In this document: piece by piece, positions 35,355 through 47,600 of the stretch | Layout of the letters: each line of letters opens with the position of its first letter | How positions within the stretch are numbered: the stretch's first letter is position 1 | NCBI GenBank assembly: GCA_004352715.1 | Contig: SCFE01000016.1 | Span: forward strand, 1,473,524-1,537,523 | DNA from: Hofstenia miamia | Taxonomy: Eukaryota; Xenacoelomorpha; Acoela | Direction: 5' to 3' | DNA: 64,000 bases | The notes under the pieces: model-generated | What the model saw: the letters and a program-made list of their open reading frames with translations, nothing else | Database searches by the model: none | Told to the model about the DNA's origin: nothing | Program-made: the position numbers and the translations under genes

Positions 35355-36012
35355 ATGCGTTGGAGCAGAGAGGAGAGTGCGTTTGCTGTGGAGGGGTATT
35401 GACTTGTTTTTATTATTTTTTTTGTTGTGTATGCCTTCAGTGGCTAAATAAAGTCATTGATTATTATTATTATTTTTACAATCGTCAGTCTGTGTTTGCC
35501 ATCCAGTACGCATTTCGTAATCATTTCAATGTAGCCCCAAGAGGCCCTGTTCCTTCCCGGAAATCAATTCTTGCATGGGTCAAAAACTTCAGAGAAAGCG
35601 GGAGTACAACACAACAAAGAATTTTCATCGCTAGGCATGTCAGAACATCTGAAAACGTTGAGGCTGTGAGGACTTCATTTTTTTATTCAATTATTGGCCC
35701 CTAGTTTTTTTTTAAGAGAATGAGGTGAATTGATCTTTTTGTCAAGCAAATTTAAGAATGAGATCTAGGGAAGATTTGGTTTCAGCAGGACAGAGTAACA
35801 GTGCACACTTCAAAGGCTTTAAGGAGTGTTTAGCGAGAACTTACCGGGGCGCCTGATTTCAAGTAGGGGTGATTTAAAATTTCCAGCCCGTTCACCGGAT
35901 TTAAATCCCTGTGATTTTTCTTTCTGGGGTTACTTGAAATCCAGAGTTTATGCCAACCGCCAAGAAGTCTGGCAGGTTCGAAGACCAATGTACCCTCCGA
36001 TATGCTACTGAT
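35355..36012 (+). pseudogene. Mariner-like transposase remnant (HTH part and final DDE part)
   Basis: The frame starts at the ATG at 35355 with MRWSREESAFAVEGY, is interrupted by a short insertion (35401-35474), resumes as NRQSVFAIQYAFRNHF and PSRKSILAWVKNFRESGST (the N-terminal helix-turn-helix), then decays near 35690. From about 35775 it reads WFQQDRVTVHTSKAL (W-QQDGA-aHta block with the second catalytic Asp) and FPARSPDLNPCDFSFWGYLKSRVY (wPpRSPDL-PcDffLWGyLK--Vy, third catalytic Asp). The part with the first catalytic Asp is missing, so it is inactive. This is the type often annotated as a DUF4817-containing transposable element protein in arthropods. Confidence 0.85.
35401..35474 (+). 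mobile_element. Small SINE-like insertion in the transposase frame
   Basis: About 74 bases between the two halves of the transposase N-terminal domain, ending CTAAATAAAGTCATTG and then (ATT)n. Such a tail is common for short retroposons. The transposase frame reads through cleanly if this segment is ignored. It could be only the 3-prime tip of a SINE or LINE. Confidence 0.5.
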
Positions 36013-36211
36013 AGTCATGGAAAGTACCAGAAAACGGTTTATGAATTTTTCAGGACGTCATTTAACTGGTGTGATCTTTAAAACTATGTCAAACGAAACT
36101 GTATAGATGTACCTTTATTGTAAAACAAAAATATAACCTTTCTGAATTACGCAGCTTGTTTTATTGTCCTTTGAAAAAAAGAAGTTAGTTTGACTCATCA
36201 TATATATATAT

Positions 36212-36326
36212 NNNNNNNNNNNNNNNNNNNNNNNNNNNNNNNNNNNNNNNNNNNNNNNNNNNNNNNNNNNNNNNNNNNNNNNNNNNNNNNNNNNNNNNNN
36301 NNNNNNNNNNNNNNNNNNNNNNNNNN
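36212..36326. other. Assembly gap (N run) inside a (TA)n tract
   Basis: 115 N with TA dinucleotides on both sides (36200-36211 and 36327-36357). Confidence 0.98.
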
Positions 36327-36361
<35 letters not shown>

Positions 36362-36749
36362 GTGCAGGATGAGTTTATCAATTTATAAAGAATGGGTATG
36401 ATAGGGTTATTTAAAAATGTCAAAGTTCAGTTCTTAAAAAAAATTGACCAGATATGCTTAGTATAACTAATTTTTCAAAGTCAAGTTAATAAATCAAAAA
36501 ATGAAAATGTAAATGAAGTGATTCCAGTAATTCATCAAGTGCATAGAATGTCACAACTTAAGTTATAAACTTGCTGCGCCCATCTTGGCTAATTAGCATA
36601 AACTATGCAAAAAATTATTATTTTTAATATTAGTTTCATACCATAGACATATTACTATCTTAATATCTTCTTCGCTTTCTCTGAATTTTATAAGTCCTTT
36701 ATCCAGATTGCTAAATTGGTGTTTCCCTCGAAGATATTACTCTCCTTGA

Positions 36750-36974
36750 TTAAAATAAACTTTTCAGTAAACTTGATAATCTTGAAACTTTTACTTTAAG
36801 CGGAGATGTGCAAGCTGTATTTCTGATTGTTGTTACCAATAGCTCATCTTCCTGGAACGGAAGCACTAAGTTCTTTACAGTTTCAAAATTTTCGCAATAC
36901 CAATTTGACACGCTCATCCACAATTCCCATCTTGTCAGGACAAAATCCAGGAGGCTTCCCAACAACGTTACCAA
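36750..36974 (-). pseudogene. hAT-type transposase middle fragment
   Basis: The minus frame reads LLDFVLTRWELWMSVSNWYCENFETVKNLV, matching the TRWGTWL-a--YYae-fe-vk-vv segment of hAT transposases. Only this short piece is recognisable. Confidence 0.55.
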
Positions 36975-37664
36975 AGGCTGTCATTCCCTCTGTTTTCTAA
37001 TGTTGCTGCTTTGGCTGATGCATTCAATTTGTGCAATTCGCTATTTTCTGGCTTGAATTCCATTGCCACTTTTTGGGGGTGGAGATCACAAACAATAAAG
37101 ATGTTTCAAACTCGGGTGCAATTGCTTGGGTATTTTCATGGCAGCACGAGGCGGCAACGGACATTCAAAAAAGGTTCTAAATGAGTTAAACTACAGCGAC
37201 TTTGAATAGTTGTTTTCAAAACATTAACTTCCTATTTTGCATTTAAAAAATCTGGAACTTTTCCGAAAAAACTTGCGCATATTTTTTGTTTTAATTTGTG
37301 CAATAACAAAAACGGTCTCTCTTACTAACTGTTGCTTGATTTACGGAGTTTCGTAAAGAGAATAATGATAACTCGAGGCACAAGCAATTCGTTCGTTTCG
37401 TAGACCTTGCTTGCTTGAATTTTTTTATTGAATTTCTTCATTTACTACTAGTGGGATATTGAAAAACGGACGCTATTATTTCTGTCATATCTGTTTGCCG
37501 AAAGTTACTAATGCTTTTCAACTTCTTGCTCATAATGTTGCGACCACTTAGTTATAATAAATATACAATACACGTTTATGTATTACATTCCAACGACTCA
37601 TGCGATAAATTTTGATCTCATATTGTTTCATTTTTACGTTTATTCTTAAAAAAGTTCACTTTCG
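36975..37664. other. No gene seen
   Basis: No supported feature. Confidence 0.4.
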
Positions 37665-38062
37665 ATATAAAGTCGACCCTCTCCATTGTTAAGTTTAGAG
37701 TACCGAACAATTAAATTAACTATAGAGGTGTTAACTTTAGAGAAAATTGGGATGTTGATAGAAGCTCCTAAGGACTTGGGCCTAAAAATCAGAGTAATAA
37801 AGAACAATTTCACGTATCTATTTAAAAATGAAAAATAAAATTATTTGATACTGGTTCGTTTTGGTACAACTTTATATAACGTTATCTTTAGAGGGTAAAT
37901 TGTGTCACGGGACTAATAAATTAACTTAACAATAGAGAGAAATTAACTATGGAGAGATTAACTTTAGAGAGGTTGTTTTTACTGATTTTAAATATAATTT
38001 TAACAGGATCTTAAACTTTAGTTAACTATGAAGAGATTAACTTTAAGGAGATTCGAACTTAT
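37665..38062. mobile_element. Pogo-like MITE built from TTAACTTTAGAGA-type motifs
   Basis: The left end TAAAGTCGACCCTCTCC and right end AGGAGATTCGAACTTA are imperfect inverses beside TA. Subterminal motifs such as TTAACTATGGAGAGATTAAC and TTAACTTTAGAGAGG recur in both orientations. Tigger/pogo elements have similar CTCTATA--GAAC-rich ends. It ends about 100 bp before the SIN1 start codon. Confidence 0.6.
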
Positions 38063-38157
38063 ATTATAAGCATATTTCAATGTTTTACTCATACATATCT
38101 TTAGGCATATGTCTATGTATACTCCGCTATTAATGTTTTTAGTGTATTTTATAGTAT

Positions 38158-38285
38158 ATGACTTTCTATGATGACAATTCTTTTTTACTCTCATATCTGC
38201 GTCATTCCGCTGTCGTATCTGACGAAACTGGTATGTCAGAACTGCTTTTCGCTAGTGACATAGACCCAAACGATGAAAGTAAAAG
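38158..38285 (+). CDS. MAPKAP1: SIN1 exon 1 (start codon)
   Basis: The ATG at 38158 is preceded in frame by TAG. The frame reads MTFYDDNSFLLSYLRHSAVV, then SDETGMSELLF, closely matching the N-terminus of animal SIN1 (the I-RQSHVTSDDTGMCE block). Ends AAAAG before GTAAAT, leaving two bases of the next codon. Earlier frame-based searches miss it because it is short. Confidence 0.9.
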
Positions 38286-41200
38286 GTAAATTAATTTTCC
38301 TCTAGTTGAATTTATGATTTTTTTAGTTATTTCTCTTACAAAAGTTTGGGAATGAAAATGGATAGTCAAATTGGTATCGTACCTGTAGTCAGGTCATCAT
38401 TAATAAATTATGAATCAGTTGCGGAGTTCAGACGAGGAAGGAGTCAATTGAAGCCTACTATTTCACCGTCACCAATTACTCCTACTTTCGATAGTGGTAG
38501 ATATTTGAACCATCATTGTCATACTCAAACAAAGTTACATAGTGACGCATTCTGAATTCTCTTTTTTTATTGACCCCCTCTTATTCATTGAGTCCAATAA
38601 TGCAGTCTATTTTAAAAAGTAATAGTTTAGGTCAAGCTGAACAAATCGCAGAATTGGAATTTCCTCAAATGCCTATTGTGCCAAATTCAGAAAAACCTCA
38701 TTCGTCAGTTTTATCAAATCTGTTAAGCAACACTGATCAGTCTTCATTGTCAAATCCATTTACAGAATTCCAAAAGTTTTCTATGAAGGTAATAATAGAT
38801 TCAGATAAAGTTTATATGATAGTTTAGTCCGGTAGCTCTAAGCAATTACACATATTTATTGGAATTGAAGAAGATCCTGTTGGTACTGAGCCTATGACAA
38901 TCAACGTTGATACTAACGCTCGAGTTTTTGATATAATTGGCCTTATCTGTTGGCAATACACTGTAGATGGGCGTGAGCCAGAACTTGAGTTGGTTTTTTA
39001 CCTATATTTTAGAATATATGTACAGTTTTGAGTGAAAATGTTAAATTTTTCAGTTCGACTTGATGATTACTTTTAGAGTGCTTCATTATCTTATATTTTA
39101 TTCAATCCTTTGAAGCAACTCTTACAATATTTTACAGAAAAATTGCACGTAATGCTATCTAAATTTATCACTTATATAGACTAGTATATTCAATTTCCTT
39201 TTTTGTATTTTTATTTTGCTCTGTAGCGCTGTGTTTTTCACCGGTTCGTCAACCTTAAGGAAACGCAATCAATGGTTGGTATTTAGATAAGCATGTATAA
39301 AAAAATATCATCTTTATATAAATATGTTAATTCTTACACAACACAGTAAACCTATTACAAACTACAAACTGAAATCAACAACTACAATTTGAAAAAAACA
39401 GTAAAAATAGCTAGTACAATGAAGTGACTTTTTATCATGGAAACTTGCTTGCGGGTTATTCTTATTCAATTATATTAAGAACATAATCAATTAGTTGATG
39501 TCTGATTTTTTTTAGATATTTTTCTTTTTTTAATTGGTTAACTCACGCATATCCGCTCGAATTGTTAGTACATGGACATCCACGTCGGTGCCTCAGAGGC
39601 ACCTTCTTTTTAGGTAGGAATGTAAGTAAATCAATACACGCTTTTATGCATCAACACAGTACAATAATTATATATGCGGAGCGATCAATACTCTGTCCTT
39701 CAACTCTTCACTAACAGGTGAATATCATTGGCTCATTGGCAAATACTANNNNNNNNNNNNNNNNNNNNNNNNNNNNNNNNNNNNNNNNNNNNNNNNNNNN
39801 NNNNNNNNNNNNNNNNNNNNNNNNNNNNNNNNNNNNNNNNNNNNNNNNNNNNNNNNNNNNNNNNNNNNNNNNNNNNNNNNNNNNNNNNNNNNNNNNNNNN
39901 NNNNNNNNNNNNNNNNNNNNNNNNNNNNNNNNNNNNNNNNNNNNNNNNNNNNNNNNNNNNNNNNNNNNNNNNNNNNNNNNNNTGGTGTTCGCCAAGGCGG
40001 CAGAAAGTTATTCCTCGAATCTTTGGCAAAAGAGCTTGTGACATCTACCCTAAGAACAAGAGCTCTTACTGGTCAACGATTGCCCCTAGAAGTCAAGAAC
40101 TGTCTCGCTCTGTATGGACATCCAGTTCCTCGCCCTCCTCCTGCACCACATCCAAACAATCTCCGGCAAGTTTGCCATATATGCCCTCCAGCTCGTCGAC
40201 GTCGAAGTAAACAGCTGTGCAACCTTTGTGGACTTTCCGTTTGTGGTGAGCACAGCGAAGTTCAACGCCAGTGTGAATCCTGTCTCAATGAGTGACGTTA
40301 TGTATTTGGAACTAAAATATGTGCATAGTAACTGCCATGATTTTATTTTTGTGTTTGACATGTGACTCCTTATTTTTTTATATAATTATATATAATTATC
40401 ATGAATATGTTTCAATATGTATTAAATAAGTTCTCATAAACGTTCACACATTTTAAATGTTATTTTAAAGTAAAATTTAAAATAATAAATCAAGCGGTGC
40501 CTCTGAGGCACCGACGTGGATGTGCGCGTGTTTTAATGATTTAAATTTTCATGTTCCTACAGTTATCAGGTATACAGTAAAAAGGAATTAAATGATTGTG
40601 TTCTGTTTTCGTAGTAACTACTTATACATGTCGTGGACGTTCTGTTAGATGTTTTAGTTTGAAAAAGGGTCTTTAAATTTAAAATGCTATATTATCAAAA
40701 ACCTGTAAATCAAATACGTCAACACTAATACTTATTAACTCTAAAAGTTATTTCACTTGTTTTTCAAATGATGTTAACACTAGATTTGTGAATATGGGTA
40801 AGACCATGTAAATCGATCATTTTCAATGAAGTCTCCGGCAATATGTACAACAGATGTCAGCCTGTTGTTTCGAAGTCTGAATTCTGTGAAACATCATTGA
40901 TTTACTTCCATTGTCATTTACTGAGTTTCAATTGATAACTTCCGATAGCATTATATTGAATCAATTTTCAAAAAATACATGATCATCTAAATTTGTTAAT
41001 AGCAGAATTGCTTAAAGTGTCTTGTAAAATGTCTTGTAAAATGTGCTACTTGGCGAAATTCTAGTCTGTCATAATATGAAATTGTGAATAAATTTCGTTT
41101 CTATTTCTAGTTTTTCTAATCTGGTATTTGACCTGTACTTTTTGTGTCCCTATAGGAACTCCATTCTTTTATGGTCTTCAGTGTATTAAATATAGTAATC

Positions 41201-41647
41201 GTGTTGTTGGAGGCTCTAGCAGAAATAGAAAATGCCGATTAATTGTTTTAATTAAACATTTTTTATGATAATAATATTCAGTATTTCATTTGGTATGCAG
41301 AACATTTAGAGTTTGTCCAAGCTTGTAGTATATATTAAATGCATATAGTGGTTACTATAATTGATTTTGAAGAAGATGCATTGCATCCACTGTCCAAAAC
41401 AGTAATCAACGTTGTGTAAAGCATACATTAATCGTAGTTGTCAGCAGGAAATGGCTTTCATCATGAAGTAAACAATATAAACTTACTATGTGTAAATTTC
41501 GTATGACTTCATGTGATTCAAGGCTACTAATATATTTGTGTTGGTTATGAAATTGAAAAACTCATTTCTCATTAATATTAACTATTACATTTTCTACTAC
41601 TTATGTTATTTTGTTTTGTTCAATTTTAATGGGTTTGATGTTAATCA

Positions 41648-41682
<35 letters not shown>

Positions 41683-44600
41683 NNNNNNNNNNNNNNNNNN
41701 NNNNNNNNNNNNNNNNNNNNNNNNNNNNNNNNNNNNNNNNNNNNNNNNNNNNNNNNNNNNNNNNNNNNNNNNNNNNNNNNNNNNNNNNNNNNNNNNNNNN
41801 NNNNNNNNNNNNNNNNNNNNNNNNNNNNNNNNNNNNNNNNNNNNNNNNNNNNNNNNNNNNNNNNNNNNNNNNNNNNNNNNNNNNNNNNNNNNNNNNNNNN
41901 NATAAATTTGAGTGAAATACCTCTTTGAATAAGTTATTCTTTGTAACATTTACTTTCAACATTAGCAGTTTTTACATGACAATTTTTACAATATCAATAC
42001 TAAGACTTAATATACAGCTAAAAATAAAATATGTTTAGTACAGTGTGGAACTTTGGCTTGAATAACATTTGATATTCAAAATATGCACAAAAAATATCTC
42101 AGTTTTTAGAAATTATTTTAAAAGAAATAATTGAATTAGTGCATAGTTTTTTACACTTTACAAGCATAAAGGTCAAACGAAATTGATAACAACATATCAA
42201 TAGAGACTAAGTATTATCATATATAAGTAAAAATCACGAAAAATAAAAATGAAAAAATATAAATTTTTTTCCTATGTACAAAACACCATTTGGTTACATA
42301 ACACCAATATATGTGGTGAGCGTTACAAAGCACCAATATATATGAAAATTTTGTTACAAATCACCAATATATATGTATATATATATATATATATCCTTTA
42401 TTCCCTTATTATTTAAGATGTATGAATTAGTTGGGATCTAGTGTCTACTAAATCATAAATGTATTTATATTTTATCTTTAGATATTGATTTTCTTATTGA
42501 ATTTAGGGATGATCCTGCACAGTATGAGCTAATGATCGCTGAAGAGGATGGTGAAATGGAAGAACTACCTCCTTTGAACAAACGTGATGCAATTTCAAAA
42601 TTTGACTTCCCCTATTTAGCGTTGGTTGTAGATGAAAATTACCATAAAAGCGAGAAAACCGTTATTCAGCAATCAGTTAAAGTGTATTCTTTTACATTGT
42701 TAATTGTTAATCTGTTTGCTTTCTGCGGACATAATCCGTCAATTATTTTCAAAAACTCTTTGAAATTCCAATATATTTTAGATTCAATGTTAGATTTGTT
42801 CTAGTAAGATTATCTTTGCGTAATTATATTTTGCATATTCAATTAAAGAATTGTATCCTAATAATTCGTTTGTGATTTTTTGCGATCGTTGTAAAGTCAT
42901 GCAGAAAACTTGATAGACTGAATGAAATAGGGCAATAATTTTAAAAACTAATTTTACTATTTATAATTAAAATGTTGTCATAAGTAATGTCCTCTAATTT
43001 TTTATTAAATGTTGAGAGGAATGAATATGAATTAAATGAGGGTTCAAAATAACACAAATGTACTCAATGATTTAAAAATAAACAAAATTTAGTCATCGTG
43101 AACAACACTATTCCAGCTTAATGATTATTATATTTTACAATGTGCAAGGATTAACCGATAGTAGACGTAAAGGCTATCAGGACGAATATTTGATATCAAA
43201 ACCTTATTTTAAGTAGATATCTACGACACATGGATTTTGTATGAATTCAAATTTATTATTTAGTAGTTACATTTGTGATGAAATTCAATCAAACGTTTCA
43301 AATTTTTAAGATGTCTAAGACCCCTTAGAGCTCTTGTGCAAATGAAGGTAGAAGCATCGTGTTGTCCAAGATTAACATGCGTTCAATTTGCATTAATGCA
43401 ATGTGATTCATAGAATGACCAAATCATTTCGATGACATGTAGTTGCAGTGTTAGTTTTTTAGTGAATTAATTTCCTTGAAGAAATATCGTACTTGCACTT
43501 TTAATATTTACATTTTAGAACATTTCTATTCGATTCACAAACATATATCATCAACGTTGATGGCCCAATGACTCCACTGAAAACAGTTTATGAAAAGTGT
43601 CTTTCTATTCGTTTAGCTGGAAACCCCAATCTCGGTGTGTATGTTAATTTTGTCATACTATTAATAGAAAACTGTTTGCATTTAGAAACTCAGACTGTAC
43701 ATTTTGATGCCAAAATGTCCAGACTGCTCGAACGTTTGTAAACAACAATTTTGCTGTCAAAAGTTTAGTATAAACTTTTATGCATGTGTATTAAAATTGA
43801 ATTAACTTATTTTTTTAAATATCTTGCATAATCTTAGATTAAGGATGTAATGTAAGTGCCATTGAAACTTCATTATAAGCTTTAAGCCAGGTGCTAGCTC
43901 GCATTAACTCCAATAATATTTATTCACTATAGTCTGATATCTTATATTCGTTTATATTTTTGGTAATAATTTTAATTTTTTTAGACTATTTTGACTTGAG
44001 TTTTTTTTTCCTCGATATTGAACTTTTTAAAACATTTCATTTAATTTAGTAAAACGTCTTGTTGATGTACACGTGTGTTAAATATTCTATTTTTGTATAT
44101 TTTAGATTGTGATTATATTTTGGAATTGAAGGACAATTTTTCCCACGTTTTGTCAATGAATTCAATGGTGGGAGATTATGCTGGGAAGGACTTCGTTTTC
44201 TACAAAAAATTCAGTATGAATTTATTTAGTTTCTTGGAAAATTCAATTTCGTGATTTAGGTAGTCGGTTTCAAATGTCATCGGGGAATGCTTCAGTAGAG
44301 GATTGGATTGATAAAACAGTTTCCTGTTTTAATGTCACTGGTCTTTCCTACTTCATACGAAGGTTAATAAAACAAGGGCCTTACCAATTAAGTAAGTCGT
44401 AATTCTGCACTTACCAATGTAGTCAGACATCGTTCTTGACAAATCATGTTTAGAAAGATTAACATTATATCTCTTTAATTTTGCATCATGAGTTGAAATT
44501 TCGTGTTGAAGTTTTCTTCAAAATTGTTTCCATCCAAAACTCTGGAGAGGAACTGCTTACAAAATTTTTCTGCAAACACATCAGATCAAATATAACAAAC

Positions 44601-47600
44601 CAAGTAACTGTGAAATTATCCTGCAAACATTTTTGCAATCAATTTTTTGTATCTCCCAATCGATTAGTATCAGAATCCAACACTGGGAGTTTTAGGTTTT
44701 TTCACAGTTAATAAACGTTTTTTTATGTAATTACCCCTACACATATATAATTTTTTATCAATTCTAATTTGGATTTGGTTTGCTTTGAACTTATATTAAA
44801 TTTAGTTTATAGTACAAACCATGTGAATGTCATGAAACGTTGTTTAGGAATTTCCAAAGCCAAACTGGAAATGGAGCCACTTTTTCGTAAGCAGTCTTTG
44901 CTCAGCCGATCACCTCAGATGCCCATTACCCAAGAGTTCAAAATGGAAGATATCATTGATTGTGAAATATTTAACAAAAAATCAAATGGTAGCTCATTGT
45001 TTTTATCAATATGCCATGTTCATGTAGCTCACATTTTTTAGTTTCTGTGATTATTGGGGTTTGCGTTTGCCTTGCCAAATTGAATTACTTAAGCTTGTTA
45101 TGCAACACGAGATTTGTGGAAAATATTCAAAAATTTCTACACGTAGTAATGAATTATCCCAGTATTTGTCATTAAAGAGGCTGTTACACTCGCGTCTGTT
45201 TTGCTGAAGGGATTGTTATTTTTGTTTCACGTATGTGTGCAATACGTAGACGTGGGTTGAGTGATGGTACCCGCGATGCTGTTAGCAACGTTTCGCTTGC
45301 GGGATAATTATCACATCAAAGTGAAATATTGCATTACGCTATCATGATATGATTTAAGGGCTCACAACGACGATGTGGAACATAATAATTTTATGTAGGA
45401 CGTCATCTATAATGTCATTTATTGTTGGTACTGATTTTCTTCTTTTGACACTATTGAAATGCATCTTTTATAATACAATTTTTTTCAGCTTGTATGTTAA
45501 CAGTCTCGTAAAAAGTTTTTGAATTTTTTACACCTTATATTTTTGCAACTGATTTTGGAAAGTTTCGCTCAGCAACAACTATTTTGGTTTAACTTTATGC
45601 AACTTCGTTCGACATTCCCGAAAAGGGTTGGGCGTACTCCAGAAGATTAAAACCAGCGCTCGGAAGTAAACACCTTTTCAATGAAATTGACTGCAATCGC
45701 CATTCCCACCACTCCACTTTCACACTTTCAATTTTTTACAATTTGTAGACAATAATCGATATCCACATATCTCAACAAGTTCCTGTGAAACTGTGACATG
45801 ATTTATTGCTTTATTTGCTCTTTAAACTATAATTTATCCAGTTTCTTATTAGCCACTTTATTTAGTAATCAGAGCAGAACTGAAATAACCTTCCCACATT
45901 CTTGGATAATTTTTGAAGACATCTGTCTGTTCTGAGTAATATCCACAACTCAGCAAAAGGCAGAAATGACTGACTGCAAAAGAGAATTCGTGTTCTAGAC
46001 TATTTAGTACTCTTAATGCATAATCCGAGGCGTTCACATACTGGATGTTATTTATAGAATAAAAGTTAGAGGACCATGAATACAATGAGAATGAAGGATT
46101 AGACAAGTAGTTAAAGTGGGTGATACATTATCAAATTTGTATGATTCAAATGTTTGCAAACAAAATGTTTGACGAATGTTTGTCATCGTCAAATACGCCA
46201 TCAGACAAGCCACTGAATTGGAAGTTTTGCGATTTTTCAAATTAATGCTTCCCTTTCTTCTGTTAATGAGATTGTAACAGAGGGAATGTCTATGTGATAT
46301 CCCAAGAATGTAGTATTTGTTGAGATACCTTAATGAAGAAACTTGGACACATGAAATGCCACAAGAACGAATATCAGTAAAACATTGTTTAACTTTAAAT
46401 ATCATTTCTTATCGAATACCATAAAAATATTATCTATGTGTGTCCAAATAAAGGATAAGTGAGGGCGAATTGGTTTTAGTAATGAATTGGTAAGTAACTG
46501 ACATAGAGCAACATTTTAACGATCTTTTGGCACCAAATCTAAATGGTAAAAGGCAGACTTTAAATCAAATTGAACTAACACTTGCAGTGGTTGATATCTT
46601 TTTTGCAATCTTCAAAAATGGAATTCGATAGGATTACATAATGAACTAACATGCGCGCTTACCATTTGGTTTTTTTATGAAAAATTTTTGCAAGCTAATG
46701 GAGAACGAGAATGTGAAGGTGAAATATAACCTGCTTCTAAATGTGCATCCTTGAATAGCTTGTGCGTGTTGTACCTGAAGCATAGAATGTAAAATCACTG
46801 GTCGCTTACAAATACGATCCTGAAACCATGACAACGATAAGTGAGTCCCGAATAAGCAACACCAGTATAATATGCTAACTGAAGACAATCTACTTCCGCG
46901 CTAGCATATGAATAACTACACTCATCAAGAGAATCAAGAGAGCAGAGTGAAGAAGTTCGTCAAAAAGATGCTATCCGAAACATTAGGGCAGACTGGCATA
47001 GAAATTTCATAAGGAAATTGTATAAACTGTTCCATGGCCTGACTAGATAACGTTTGACCTGATAAGGCAAAAGATTGTTGCCACAATATTTTCTTTTTCA
47101 CATGAGTGTGGTGCTGTAGCCGTAGTTCATAATTTGAAACTGATGAAGGGACAGGTTATCATCATTATTGAAAATTTGGCACTGCAGAATCCATTAATAA
47201 GAAAAAGAGGTTGATAACTTTAACTGACAATAACTAAAAAGCCGGCGGTTGTGTGAGAACGCTCTGATTAAGAACTTCCTGCGATGGCTGAGACTGACAC
47301 TGGTGTTGAGTGGATCAACGGGTCTGGCGTATGAGTGGGAGTTTACTCCAATTTTCATCGGCGAGGTAATAGACGGCTGGAAAAAAATAAGGTGAAAGCA
47401 ATGAAATTTTGTCAAATTCCTTAACGTGGGTAATTTCGCCTGGATTTTCCACCAGATTTCTTTGAACATTTTCTGGAGGAAGAATAGTACTGCTGCTACT
47501 CACCATTGCGACTTGAGGATGGCGTTGCTGGCATTCCGAAATTTGTTGATGCGATCAAGATTCGTACATGTTTTGAGATAATTGAACGGAGATTAGGGGA

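Larger units (their letters stand above)
39538..40536 (+). mobile_element. piggyBac element in SIN1 intron 4, third family, palindromic subtermini
   Basis: TTAA at 39538 and 40533-40536. Near each end is CATCCACGTCGGTGCCTC, continuing to a 17-base palindrome GGTGCCTCAGAGGCACC; the right copy is inverted with one central base changed (GGTGCCTCTGAGGCACC). The left end has extra bases between the TTAA and this motif. The inside is mostly an N gap (39749-39982) and a transposase C-terminus. Same orientation as SIN1. Confidence 0.8.

Noticed and set aside
44481-44711. 76-codon plus frame in SIN1 intron 8
   Set aside because: Exons 8 and 9 join in phase without it and it has no SIN1 homology; treated as a chance frame.
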